NCBI RefSeq assembly: GCF_013185185.1
Contig: NZ_JAAZWE010000005.1
Span: 1-64,000 of the forward strand
Origin: Saccharibacillus endophyticus
GTDB lineage: Bacteria; Bacillota; Bacilli; Paenibacillales; Paenibacillaceae
DNA: 64,000 nucleotides
Direction of reading: 5' to 3'
The notes beneath the pieces were generated by a model, which was not told the origin of the DNA, made no database searches, and worked only from the letters and a program-made list of their open reading frames with translations. Positions 50,795 through 59,299 of this stretch are shown here, piece by piece (position 1 is the stretch's first letter; each line of letters opens with the position of its first letter). Position numbers and translations under genes: made by a program.

Positions 50795-52541
50795 ACGGGG
50801 CCTGGAGCAGGTTGAAGCCTGGGCCGCAGCCGGTGTTGAACTTCCTAAGTTCGATCGCAGACAAGCTGCGGAGAATACGCGGAATCGCCCGCGCTGGATT
50901 CACTTCGGGGCAGGTAACATCTTCCGGAGCCTGATCGCAAAAGCGCACCAAAAGTTGCTGAACCAAGGACTTGCGGATACCGGCATCCTTGCAGCAGGCA
51001 CGCCTGATTCGGAAACGATCGATCGCGTGTATCGGCCGCATGACAATTTGACGCTGCTAGTCGAGACGGACGCCGAAGGCAACTTGCGAAAAGAAATACT
51101 CGCCAGCGTGGCGGAAGCGCTCTATGCCGACCCGCTGCGCACGGACGACTATGCTCGCTTGGTAAGGGTGTTTGAAAACCCAAGCCTCCAGCTCGTCTCC
51201 TTCACCGTGACGGAAAAAGGGTACGCGCTGACCGAACCTGGCGGCGGGTATACGGAAGAAGCTTTGCGGAATTTCGAAGCCGGACCGGAAAGGTCCGAAA
51301 ACGTGATGGCCGTCGTCGCCGCTCTAGCCCTTCGTCGCTACCGCGCGGGAGCCTCGCCGCTGGCTTTCGTCAGTCTGGATAATTGTCCGAATAATGGCGA
51401 CGTGCTGCGAAAAAGCCTGATCACGGTCGCGAAAGAATGGGCGATCCGAGGACATGCGGAAGAAGGATTTGTTCATTACTTGGAGAATCGAAGCACGGTT
51501 TCTTTTCCGCTTACGATGATCGACAAAATTACGCCGCGGCCTTCTCCCCTGATTCGGGAAGAGCTGACGCGGCTCGGCATAGGCGGCATGGAGGAGACGA
51601 CATCCTCGCGTCATACGTACGCCGCTCCGTTCGTAAACGCCGAGAACGCGGAATATCTGGTGATCGAAGACGACTTCCCGGCGGGCCGCCCGCCTCTCGA
51701 AGCGGCGGGCATCCTGCTCGCCGACCGGGATACCGTCAACCGTACCGATACGATGAAAGTCACCGCCTGCCTCAATCCGCTGCATACGGCACTGGCCGTA
51801 ACCGGATGCCTGCTCGGATATGCCAAGATTTCCGACGAAATGCGCGATCCGCTGCTCCGAACCTTGGCCGAACGGATCGGCAGAAGCGAAGGCCTGCCCG
51901 TCGTCGTCGATCCCGTCATTTTGTCTCCCGAAAAATTTCTGGACGAAGTATTGAACGAGCGATTCCCCAACCCGTTTATTCCGGATACCCCGCAGCGAAT
52001 CGCTTCGGATACGTCGAAAAAAATCGGGATCCGGTTCGGACATACGCTTCGCGCCTATGCGGAGCGGGAAGAATTGAAAACCGCCGATCTGGTTGCGATC
52101 CCTTTGGCTATCGCTGTCTGGTGTCGGTATTTGCTGGGCGTCGACGATGAAGGACGAGCTTTCGAGCCGAGTCCCGATCCGATGCTGGACGAGCTGAGGC
52201 GGCGCTTGGCCTCTCCCGCGGCCGAAGATGCCGAAAGTACGGAAACCGCCGAAACGGGAAAAGCTCATGCAGCGGGACTTCCTCCCGACGGTGCACGGCT
52301 TGGCAGCGTACCGAACGTTCCACCCGTTCTCGCAAGCAGCGCTTTGTTCGGTACGACGCCGAACGTTCGCGCCGTCTTAGCGGACGCCGAATTATTCGGC
52401 GTCGATCTCTACTCGGCGGGACTGGGCGGCAAGATCGAAAAAATGTTCTTCGATATGCTGGACGGACCCGGAGCCGTACGGCAAACATTGGAGCGGGAGC
52501 TCGGAATCGGGCAGCCCGATCGAAAGGAGAAACAATCATGA
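50778..52541 (+). CDS. uxuB: Fructuronate reductase (D-mannonate oxidoreductase)
   Basis: About 587 residues of the mannitol dehydrogenase family, reducing fructuronate to mannonate with NADH, the step before UxuA. The N-terminal Rossmann region has WIHFGAGNIFRSLIA; later blocks are SLDNCPNNGDVLR, TMIDKITPRP and MKVTACLNPLHTALAVTGCLLGY with the catalytic Lys region. A C-terminal insert (about 490-530) is Ala/Glu-rich and carries a duplicated 16-residue unit. I prefer the GTG at 50778, eight bases after GGAGG; an ATG at 50772 is only two bases from it. It overlaps the uxuA end by 17 bases and aguA by four. Confidence 0.9.
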   Translation: MLELSERGLEQVEAWAAAGVELPKFDRRQAAENTRNRPRWIHFGAGNIFRSLIAKAHQKLLNQGLADTGILAAGTPDSETIDRVYRPHDNLTLLVETDAEGNLRKEILASVAEALYADPLRTDDYARLVRVFENPSLQLVSFTVTEKGYALTEPGGGYTEEALRNFEAGPERSENVMAVVAALALRRYRAGASPLAFVSLDNCPNNGDVLRKSLITVAKEWAIRGHAEEGFVHYLENRSTVSFPLTMIDKITPRPSPLIREELTRLGIGGMEETTSSRHTYAAPFVNAENAEYLVIEDDFPAGRPPLEAAGILLADRDTVNRTDTMKVTACLNPLHTALAVTGCLLGYAKISDEMRDPLLRTLAERIGRSEGLPVVVDPVILSPEKFLDEVLNERFPNPFIPDTPQRIASDTSKKIGIRFGHTLRAYAEREELKTADLVAIPLAIAVWCRYLLGVDDEGRAFEPSPDPMLDELRRRLASPAAEDAESTETAETGKAHAAGLPPDGARLGSVPNVPPVLASSALFGTTPNVRAVLADAELFGVDLYSAGLGGKIEKMFFDMLDGPGAVRQTLERELGIGQPDRKEKQS

Positions 52542-54631
52542 CTTCATCATCAAGAGGCAGCGCGGCGTGGCTTCCGGCCGATCGCTGGCAAGACCCGGAG
52601 CGAATCGAACGTTGGCGTCCGCTGCTCGAACGAATCGAGGCCCGCATGGAACTGCGTCCCGAAGGTCCCGGAGCCTCCGCTCTGCAGGAACTGGTCGGCG
52701 GGATCAAAATGCTGACCGGATTGTCGCCGTCGCTGACGCTGAAAGCCGGTTCGCCGCTCCTTATATTGGGGTCGCCCGAATCGGCCGCGCGGTCGTCGGG
52801 TGAATGGAACACGCTTCCTTTGGCGGAAGAAGCTTATGTACTTCGCATCAAAATGGCGGATGAAGACGGAAACCAAGCCTGTCCGAAAGCCGAGTATGCG
52901 ATCCTGCGCGGCGGCTCGGAGCGGGGACTTTTATACGGAGTATTCGCTTTGCTCCGCCTTATGGGTACGCAGCCGCATGGACCGCGCGAGTCGGACATCG
53001 CGGAAGCGCCGAGAAATCCGCTGCGCATGATTGACCAATGGGACAATATGGACGGCAGCGTCGAACGCGGTTACTCCGGCGGTTCGATCTTTTACCGGGA
53101 TAATCGCATCCTGCCGGAATCCGATCGAATTATCGGTTATGCCAGGCTGCTGGCTTCGGTCGGCATCAACGCGATCTCGGTCAATAACGTCAATGTGCAC
53201 CGGGAGGAAACGAAACTGATTACCTCTTCCCTGCTGCCCGACGTCAAACGCTTAAGCGATATATTCGGGCGCTACGGCATCCGAATGTTCCTGAGCGCAA
53301 ATTACGCCGCTCCGCTTGAACTTGGCGGGTTGGACACGGCCGATCCGCTGAACGAAGACGTCAAGCAGTGGTGGCGGCGCAAAGCCGAAGAAATCTATGC
53401 GGCGGTGCCGGAGCTCGGCGGTTTCGTCGTCAAAGCCGATTCCGAAAATCGACCCGGCCCGTTCACCTACGGACGCGACCATGCCGACGGTGCCAACCTG
53501 CTGGCCGACGCTTTGGCTCCTTACGGCGGAACGGTCATGTGGCGCTGCTTCGTGTACGACTGTCATCAGGATTGGCGGGACCGCTCTACGGATCGTGCGC
53601 GAGCCGCTTACGATCATTTCCGCGATCTGGACGGACGATTCCGCGACAACGTCATTTTACAAATCAAAAACGGCCCGATGGACTTCCAGGTGCGCGAGCC
53701 GGTATCCCCTTTGTTCGGCGCAATGCCGCAAACGAACCAGGTGATGGAATTCCAGATCGCGCAGGAGTATACCGGACAGCAGCGGGACGTCTGCTTCCTC
53801 GTGCCGCAATGGAAAAAATCGCTGGACTTCGATACTTTTCTGAACGGGGCAGGCAGCACGGTCAAACAAATCGCCGCCGGAAAAGTCCATCCTTTTACCC
53901 GAAGCGGCGTTGCGGCGGTATCCAATATCGGCGACGACGACAATTGGACCGGTCACCATCTGGCGCAGGCCAACCTGTTCGGCTTCGGTCGCCTGGCTTG
54001 GAATCCGGACCTGGAATCGGACGTCATCGCGGCGGAATGGAGCGCGTTGACGTTCGGCGTCGATACTCCGGCCGCGAAGTTCGTCGAAGAGCTGCTGCTG
54101 GAATCCTGGCCGGTATACGAAAGCTATACCGCTCCCCTCGGCGTAGGCTGGATGGTGCAGCCGCATTACCATTACGCGGTCGACGTGGACGGCTATGAGT
54201 ATTCGAAATGGGGGACTTATCACTTTGCCGACCGGACCGGAATCGGCGTCGATCGGACGATGGCGACCGGCACCGGTTACGTCGGACAATATGCCGCCGA
54301 AAACCGGGACATCTACGAGTCGCCGGCCGAATGCCCGGACGAGCTGCTTCTCTTTTTCCATCACGTGCCTTATACGCATGTGCTGAAGTCGGGCAAAACG
54401 GTCATCCAGCATATCTACGATAGTCGATTCGAAGGCGCGGAGAAGGTGGAGCGCTGGATCGCGCGTTGGCGGGAGTTGGAGAGCGAAGCGGATCACGAAC
54501 GCTTCCTGCATATCCTGCGGCGCCTGGAAGGTCAAGCGGAGAACGCGAAGCAGTGGCGGGATGTGGTAAACACGTACTTTTACCGCAAATCGGGCATTCC
54601 CGATGAACGCGAACGGATGCTTTATGCCTGA
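52538..54631 (+). CDS. aguA: Alpha-glucuronidase, GH67
   Basis: A 697-residue family 67 glycoside hydrolase removing 4-O-methyl-glucuronic acid from xylan-derived aldouronic acids. The catalytic TIM-barrel contains RMIDQWDNMDGSVERGYSG, INAISVNNVNVH, GGFVVKADSENRPGP and MEFQIAQEYTGQ, all strongly typical; general acid and base Glu/Asp are in these blocks. There is no signal peptide, so it acts on imported oligosaccharides inside the cell, as in Geobacillus and Paenibacillus glucuronoxylan systems. AAGGAG precedes the ATG, which overlaps the uxuB stop as ATGA. Its product glucuronate would enter the UxuB/UxuA route. Confidence 0.96.
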   Translation: MTSSSRGSAAWLPADRWQDPERIERWRPLLERIEARMELRPEGPGASALQELVGGIKMLTGLSPSLTLKAGSPLLILGSPESAARSSGEWNTLPLAEEAYVLRIKMADEDGNQACPKAEYAILRGGSERGLLYGVFALLRLMGTQPHGPRESDIAEAPRNPLRMIDQWDNMDGSVERGYSGGSIFYRDNRILPESDRIIGYARLLASVGINAISVNNVNVHREETKLITSSLLPDVKRLSDIFGRYGIRMFLSANYAAPLELGGLDTADPLNEDVKQWWRRKAEEIYAAVPELGGFVVKADSENRPGPFTYGRDHADGANLLADALAPYGGTVMWRCFVYDCHQDWRDRSTDRARAAYDHFRDLDGRFRDNVILQIKNGPMDFQVREPVSPLFGAMPQTNQVMEFQIAQEYTGQQRDVCFLVPQWKKSLDFDTFLNGAGSTVKQIAAGKVHPFTRSGVAAVSNIGDDDNWTGHHLAQANLFGFGRLAWNPDLESDVIAAEWSALTFGVDTPAAKFVEELLLESWPVYESYTAPLGVGWMVQPHYHYAVDVDGYEYSKWGTYHFADRTGIGVDRTMATGTGYVGQYAAENRDIYESPAECPDELLLFFHHVPYTHVLKSGKTVIQHIYDSRFEGAEKVERWIARWRELESEADHERFLHILRRLEGQAENAKQWRDVVNTYFYRKSGIPDERERMLYA

Positions 54632-55460
54632 GCGGCTAACGGACGCCGACGCCATGAATCCGTTAACGACCGTACAGACGGTCATCGACGCGCTGACGGC
54701 GAACATAACCGCGGCACGACCCGAACCGACGGTAGACAAGCTGCTGATCGGCGATCCGAACGCTCCGGTCAGCGGAATCGTCACGACATTCATGCCCACT
54801 TTATCGATCGCGCGGCAGGCCGCCTCGCTCGGGGCCAATCTGGTGATCGGGCATGAAGGACTCTTTTTCTCCCATCATGAACGCCTTGACGGATCGTCGG
54901 AAGGCGAGATCGAGCGAATAAAGCGGCAGCAGCTTGAAGCTTTGGAAGTCGCGATTTTCCGTTTGCATGACGGCATTCATCGCTATTCCCCGGACGGAAT
55001 CACCGAAGGACTCGTCGCCAAGTTGGGCTGGTCCGACCATGTTCGCGAGTATCGGCCGGAAGCCTGCTTGCTCGATATCCCTTCCGCCCCGCTGCGCGAC
55101 ATCGCCGAGGAAATCAAGACGCGGCTCGGACTCGCATGCTTAAGAATCTCGGGCCGTCCGGAAACGGTCTTTTCGCGTGTCGCGCTTTTGGCCGGCTATC
55201 GCGGCGGCGGAACGCTGACGATTCCGCTGCTGGAGTCGAAAGACGCGGATCTCGTCATTTACGGAGAAGGTCCGGAATGGGAGACGCCGGAATATGTACG
55301 CGAGGCAGCGCGGATCGGGCGGCAGTGCGGACTGATCGTTCTCGGGCATGCGGAAAGCGAAGATCCCGGCATGGAACGGCTCGCCGAATCTCTGTCGGGC
55401 CTTTTTCCCCATATTCCGGTTCGCCATCTGCGGGAAGAAGCCTCGCTCCGGATCTTGTAG
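54624..55460 (+). CDS. Nif3-like dinuclear metal-centre protein
   Basis: About 278 residues of the NIF3/DUF34 family, toroidal hexamers with a dinuclear metal site and poorly understood function. Family landmarks: LVIGHEGLFFSH (metal His), RLHDGIHRYSPDGITEGL (Asp) and the C-terminal VLGHAESEDPGMERLA (His and Glu), all present. I take ATG 54624, which overlaps the aguA end by eight bases; 54603 and 54654 are possible too, and none has a strong ribosome site, so translation is likely coupled. Placement at the end of a glucuronate operon is unusual and may point to metabolite repair. Confidence 0.8.
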   Translation: MPERLTDADAMNPLTTVQTVIDALTANITAARPEPTVDKLLIGDPNAPVSGIVTTFMPTLSIARQAASLGANLVIGHEGLFFSHHERLDGSSEGEIERIKRQQLEALEVAIFRLHDGIHRYSPDGITEGLVAKLGWSDHVREYRPEACLLDIPSAPLRDIAEEIKTRLGLACLRISGRPETVFSRVALLAGYRGGGTLTIPLLESKDADLVIYGEGPEWETPEYVREAARIGRQCGLIVLGHAESEDPGMERLAESLSGLFPHIPVRHLREEASLRIL

Positions 55461-55479
55461 CTTATCGCCGTTTTGCGAA

Positions 55480-55540
55480 AAAACAAAAAGCTCCCCATGG
55501 AAATATCCGAATAACGGACATCCTCACGGGAGCACGATGG
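55480..55540 (-). terminator. Terminator of the HELGH peptidase gene
   Basis: On the minus strand GTGCTCCC pairs with GGGGAGC around an inner TCCG/CGGA hairpin, followed by TTTTTG. Confidence 0.7.
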
Positions 55541-55558
55541 TAAAGCTCGGGACAGACT

Positions 55559-56029
55559 CTACGCTGTCGTAGCCGCAGACTCGGCATACTCGGGCAGCAG
55601 CTCGTAGTAGCTGCTCAACGATTGTCCCATGATCGTATCGAAGACGGCAGGGTTCTCCATGCGGAGCAGCCTGTTCGCATATCTCCAGGCGTTCTCTTCC
55701 AGGCGAAGCGTGATACGCGTGCGAGGCAAGCTGCCCCGGATGTTGACGAGACGGTCCGACAAGTATTCCAGTTCCGGATCATTGGCATGACCGAGTTCAT
55801 GAGCTAATACGACACGTACGTATTCTTCGAACGGCTCGAGCGAACCGAACAGGATCAAGCATTGTTCTTCAAGCGCACCGAGGTAAAGGGTGATGCGATG
55901 ATCGTCGAGATTGTACTTGCCTCCGATCAATCGTTTTCCGGGAAACAGGTTTTCCAGCACCACTTCGATCTCGCTATTCGAACGGGTCAAGACGTCGGTT
56001 ACGGTATCTTCGATAAGAGTTCTGTTCAT
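55559..56029 (-). CDS. Putative zinc metallopeptidase (HELGH)
   Basis: A 156-residue cytoplasmic protein with a gluzincin-type motif HELGH at 77-81 within VVLAHELGHANDPELEYL; the following Asp/Glu could complete zinc binding. It has the size and helix-motif-helix layout of small ImmA/IrrE-like or minimal metalloprotease domains, but no HTH partner is adjacent and I cannot assign it to a family with confidence. The N-terminal half is beta-rich (YNLDDHRITLYLGALEEQ). GGGAG precedes the ATG. Confidence 0.6.
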   Translation of the reverse strand: MNRTLIEDTVTDVLTRSNSEIEVVLENLFPGKRLIGGKYNLDDHRITLYLGALEEQCLILFGSLEPFEEYVRVVLAHELGHANDPELEYLSDRLVNIRGSLPRTRITLRLEENAWRYANRLLRMENPAVFDTIMGQSLSSYYELLPEYAESAATTA

Positions 56030-56228
56030 GCAGTTTCTCCCGTTCCTTTTTTACAATAAATATCGGCAGATCGCCGCTCTTTTTAAAGGGAAGCCGGAGA
56101 ATAGTATAACGCTATTGTAAACGAAATGGAAACAAAATATTATTTTACCCGCTTACTGACTTTTTGAAACAACTTACCAAGTACGGAAGCAAAAAAAGCT
56201 TTTATTCCTTCCCTTGTGCGATGTTCGC

Positions 56229-56257
56229 TTGGAAAATCCGGGCGCGTCCGTTACACT
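56229..56257 (+). promoter_or_regulatory. Promoter of the SDR gene
   Basis: TTGGAA (56229-56234), 17-base spacer, TACACT (56252-56257), 40 bases upstream of the start codon. A moderate match to sigma-A. Confidence 0.45.
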
Positions 56258-56296
56258 TTCAGGGAGGGATTTTTTACTTCAAGGAGGATATGAATA

Positions 56297-57025
56297 GTGA
56301 CTATGCTTGAATTGAAAAACCAAACAGCCGTCATTACGGGAGCAGGCAAAGGAATCGGGCGCGCCGTCGCGGAAGCACTGGCAGCCGAAGGCGTGCATTT
56401 GGGACTGATCGCGCGTACTTCTTCCGATTTGGAATCGCTAAGCAGCGAACTTAAAGAAAAATACGGCGTGAACGTGTTCGTACAGGCTGCCGACGTGTCC
56501 GTTCGCACGGAGATCGAAGCGGCCGTCCAAGCCTTGCATGAACAGCTTGGCGCGATCGACATTCTGATCAACAACGCGGGAATCGCTTCGTTCGGCAAAT
56601 TGGTCGACATGGACCCCGAGGAGTGGGAGCGCATCATCCGCGTCAATCTGATGGGCGCTTACTATACGACTCGCGCGGCTTTGCCGTTCATGATCGAACA
56701 AAACAGCGGCAATATCCTGAACGTCGCTTCGACGGCAGGCGAGCGCGGCTTTGCCACCGGTTCTGCTTATTGCGCATCGAAGGCGGCGCTGATCAGCATG
56801 AGCGAAGCGCTGATGCAGGAGGTTCGCAAGTCGAACATCCGCGTCGTCACGCTCAACCCGAGCACGGTGAACACGGAACTTGCGACCAACAACAATCTGC
56901 CGATCGGCGACGAAGACCGCATGATGCAGCCGGAAGACGTAGCCGAGCTTGCACTGGCTACCCTGAAGCTGCCTGCGCGCGTGTTCGTGAAGTCGGCGGG
57001 AATTTGGACGACGAATCCGCAATAA
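56297..57025 (+). CDS. Short-chain dehydrogenase, FabG/YoxD-like
   Basis: A 242-residue NADPH-dependent SDR. Cofactor motif TGAGKGIG (14-21), NNAG (92-95), catalytic Ser145, Tyr158 and Lys162 (YCASK) are all present. It resembles 3-oxoacyl-ACP reductases and B. subtilis YoxD; since it is not in a fab cluster, an accessory ketone reductase is more likely than primary fatty-acid synthesis. The start is GTG at 56297, nine bases after AGGAGG, though ATG 56303 is possible. Dispersed repeat copy D follows the stop. Confidence 0.9.
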   Translation: MTMLELKNQTAVITGAGKGIGRAVAEALAAEGVHLGLIARTSSDLESLSSELKEKYGVNVFVQAADVSVRTEIEAAVQALHEQLGAIDILINNAGIASFGKLVDMDPEEWERIIRVNLMGAYYTTRAALPFMIEQNSGNILNVASTAGERGFATGSAYCASKAALISMSEALMQEVRKSNIRVVTLNPSTVNTELATNNNLPIGDEDRMMQPEDVAELALATLKLPARVFVKSAGIWTTNPQ

Positions 57026-57031
57026 CGGGTG

Positions 57032-57176
57032 GGTGGAGGGAAGCGAGAAGACTCCGAGAGAAATTCGTTCAGCCCGCTGTCTCACTTGGAAAACTGGATT
57101 GGAATTTTATAATGGGGTTTTCCAAGTTCAAAGGCGTCCTTCACTGAATTTCTCTCTCCGTCTTCTCGCTTCTAGT
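57032..57176 (+). repeat. Dispersed palindromic repeat, copy D
   Basis: Outer arms GAAGCGAGAAGAC and GTCTTCTCGCTTC extend through GAGAGAAATT/AATTTCTCTC. Loop strands TGTCTCA and TTCAAAG are conserved and the apical stem is CTTGGAAAAC/GTTTTCCAAG (one mismatch-prone loop region). It lies between the SDR stop and a terminator. Confidence 0.85.
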
Positions 57177-57198
57177 TAGGCTGGAGTTTGTTGATACG

Positions 57199-57238
57199 TT
57201 AAACACGCTTTGTCCTTGGGACAAAGCGTGTTTTGTAT
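57199..57238. terminator. Bidirectional terminator
   Basis: AAACACGCTTTGTCC pairs with GGACAAAGCGTGTTT around a short loop, with T-rich sequence following on the plus strand. It separates the SDR and nitric oxide synthase genes. Confidence 0.88.
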
Positions 57239-57291
57239 ATTTGCGGATCATATCCTCGTAGATCCTGTGTTTTCAAAAGACATTCTATGCC

Positions 57292-58581
57292 TCAATGAAA
57301 CGGGCAGCCGCTTCTTGCTTGCGCAGTATAAGATTCGCGTTCAGGCAGTGCTGTTTGCGGATGTTCGGCTACATTCGACAGATGTTCCTCCGGAAAAGCT
57401 GCGATCGGCAAACCCGCTCCGGTGACCGGGCAACCGCCGGGTAACGCGCCTGCCTCGGTTCGTTCGGCCTTCGTTTCTTTGAGCAGATCTGCATACGGCT
57501 TTTTCCCGTAAAAGAAGTTCGGCTTCACGATCGTGTTGTCGTAACGCTTATGAAAAACATGCGTCGTGGCAGGCGCCATCGGCGGAATGAGCCAAGCCCA
57601 GTTGCCCGTCACGTCTCGCCCCGCTTCCCGCTCGCGCTTTTCAAAACGTTCGAATTGCGCGGCTGCGGTATGATGATCGACCATGCTAACCCCTGCCGCC
57701 CGATACGATTCCAGTACCGCCACGTTCAGCTCGACCAAAGCCCGATCCTGCCATAAGGTGCTGCGTCGACTGCGGTCGATCCCCATCAGATCCGCCACGA
57801 CGGGCAGCAGATTGTAACGTCCTTCGTCCGCCAAATTACGCGCTCCGATCTCGGTTCCCATATACCAGCCGTTAAAAGGAGCCCCGCCATAACGAATACC
57901 GCCGATCTCCAGCCGCATGTTCGATACAGCCGGAACGGCGTACCATTTCAGCCCCAACTCGTTGAAACCCGGCAGCTCCGAATGACGAATGTCGACCTCC
58001 AGCACATGCTCACGCGGCAACTCGAACCACTTCGGCGCTTGCCCGTCCAATTGGATCACCAGCGGCAGCACGTCGAAATCCGTTCCCGCCCCCTGCCAAC
58101 CCAGCTGTTCGCAGATTGCAGTGAATTCCAGCGAAGCCGGGTCGCCGATTCGGCTTCCGTCTTCCCGCGTATATCCGGCATAACGGATCAACTGCTCGTT
58201 CCATACGCGCGCTCCCGGACGTCCGCCTTGTTCCGGTCGCAGAATCGTGATCGTCGGACGGATGCGTCCCCGATTCGCGGCGTAATCCAGATGCTCCAAC
58301 AGCGACGCCGCGATCTCTTCCTCGGAAGACGCGTCCCGCTTGTCCACCACATGCAGGCCGTCCCACGGCAAACGTCCGATGCAGCGATTGCTGTTGCGCC
58401 ACGCCATCCTCGCGCCATGTTGGAGTTCCTCGTAAGTATGGCTGTAAGTTCCGCTCTGTTCGATCTCGCCTGCAATCTCCTTCAGCCGCAGCTCCGCCGC
58501 TTCTTCCGTCAGGTTCAGCTCGGCGTAACATTGTTTTATAAAAAATTCCGCTTCCGCGAAAAGAATAGAACGTTCACTCAT
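57292..58581 (-). CDS. nos: Nitric oxide synthase oxygenase
   Basis: A 429-residue bacterial NOS that makes nitric oxide and citrulline from arginine with electrons borrowed from cellular reductases. The haem-ligand Cys67 lies in AWRNSNRCIGRLPW; the substrate/pterin block includes GWYMGTEIGARNLADEGRYN and VDHHTAA. The oxygenase core ends near residue 375, matching the usual about 360 residues. The last about 50 residues are an extension with two Cys-Pro motifs, GGCPVTG (Cys384) and the terminal GCPFH (Cys426), the style of haem regulatory motifs. GAGGTG precedes the ATG; a partial FNR-like box (58603-58618) is upstream. Confidence 0.95.
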   Translation of the reverse strand: MSERSILFAEAEFFIKQCYAELNLTEEAAELRLKEIAGEIEQSGTYSHTYEELQHGARMAWRNSNRCIGRLPWDGLHVVDKRDASSEEEIAASLLEHLDYAANRGRIRPTITILRPEQGGRPGARVWNEQLIRYAGYTREDGSRIGDPASLEFTAICEQLGWQGAGTDFDVLPLVIQLDGQAPKWFELPREHVLEVDIRHSELPGFNELGLKWYAVPAVSNMRLEIGGIRYGGAPFNGWYMGTEIGARNLADEGRYNLLPVVADLMGIDRSRRSTLWQDRALVELNVAVLESYRAAGVSMVDHHTAAAQFERFEKREREAGRDVTGNWAWLIPPMAPATTHVFHKRYDNTIVKPNFFYGKKPYADLLKETKAERTEAGALPGGCPVTGAGLPIAAFPEEHLSNVAEHPQTALPERESYTAQARSGCPFH

Positions 58582-58696
58582 CGTCTACACCTCGTCTTGT
58601 AAATGATCTCAATCACATCTCTTTGTATCATAAAGCAGTACGTTAGAAAATAAGCGGTCTGTTCGGGGAGATTTGGTGTCGAAAAGTCGATACGGC

Positions 58697-58750
58697 AAAA
58701 AGCCGGAGTAGGCGCTCCTGCTTATCGCAGGCAAACCCACTCCGGCTCCG
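58697..58750 (-). terminator. Terminator of dps
   Basis: On the minus strand AGCCGGAGT pairs with ACTCCGGCT around an inner CCTGC/GCAGG hairpin, followed by TTTTGCC. Confidence 0.88.
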
Positions 58751-58766
58751 TTCCTATCTATGCGGA

Positions 58767-59240
58767 TTAACGACCCAGGTATGCTTCCAGCATCCAAGCG
58801 TCTTTTTCGACTTCAGCCTTCAGGCCGATCAGCATGTCTTCCGTCGCTTTGTCGTCCAACGAACCGGCGATTTCGATCGCGTCTTGCAGTTCGGATGCTT
58901 CCGTACGGAAGTCGCGAATCAGCGCTTCAACCATTTCGTCCGCCGTTTCTCTGCCTGTCGCTTCGGCGATGCCGGTCAGCGCGAGGTGCTCGCGAAGCGT
59001 AGCGGCCGGCGATCCGCCGATAGTCAGCAAACGTTCAGCTACCTCGTCCATACGTGCCGCGGCCGCGTTGTAGAACTCTTCGAATTTGGCATGCAGCGTG
59101 AAGAAGTTCGAGCCCTTCACGTACCAATGGAAGTTATGCAGCTTGGTGTACAACACCGACCAGTCAGCCACTTGTTTGTTCAATGCGCGATGCAGCTCAA
59201 CCGTCGTATCCACGTTCACGTTCGTTTTTACAGTTTCCAT
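58767..59240 (-). CDS. dps: Dps family DNA-protecting ferritin
   Basis: A 157-residue Dps-type mini-ferritin forming 12-mers that store iron and protect DNA from peroxide. The intersubunit ferroxidase residues are visible in LHNFHWYVKG (His), and in FEEFYNAAAARMDEVAERLLTIGG (Asp, Glu). The N-terminus is short and not Lys-rich, so direct DNA binding may be weak. The promoter has a TATAAT -10 and a PerR/Fur-like box. It is a single-gene unit. Confidence 0.95.
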   Translation of the reverse strand: METVKTNVNVDTTVELHRALNKQVADWSVLYTKLHNFHWYVKGSNFFTLHAKFEEFYNAAAARMDEVAERLLTIGGSPAATLREHLALTGIAEATGRETADEMVEALIRDFRTEASELQDAIEIAGSLDDKATEDMLIGLKAEVEKDAWMLEAYLGR

Positions 59241-59267
59241 TTTATGTTCTCTCCCTTTATTTTAAAT

Positions 59268-59299
59268 TTAGACTTATTCTAATTCCTGTTTAAATTATA
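59268..59299 (-). promoter_or_regulatory. dps promoter with PerR/Fur-like box
   Basis: -10 TATAAT on the minus strand (59294-59299). Just downstream is TTAGAATAAGTCTAA (59268-59282), an inverted repeat matching the PerR consensus TTATAATNATTATAA at 11 of 14 defined positions, overlapping the expected transcription start. Confidence 0.55.

Noticed and set aside
9252..57176. CRISPR array or insertion sequence as an explanation of the dispersed repeats
   Set aside because: Copies are kilobases apart, not regularly spaced, and carry no transposase or Cas gene; no obvious target-site duplications seen.
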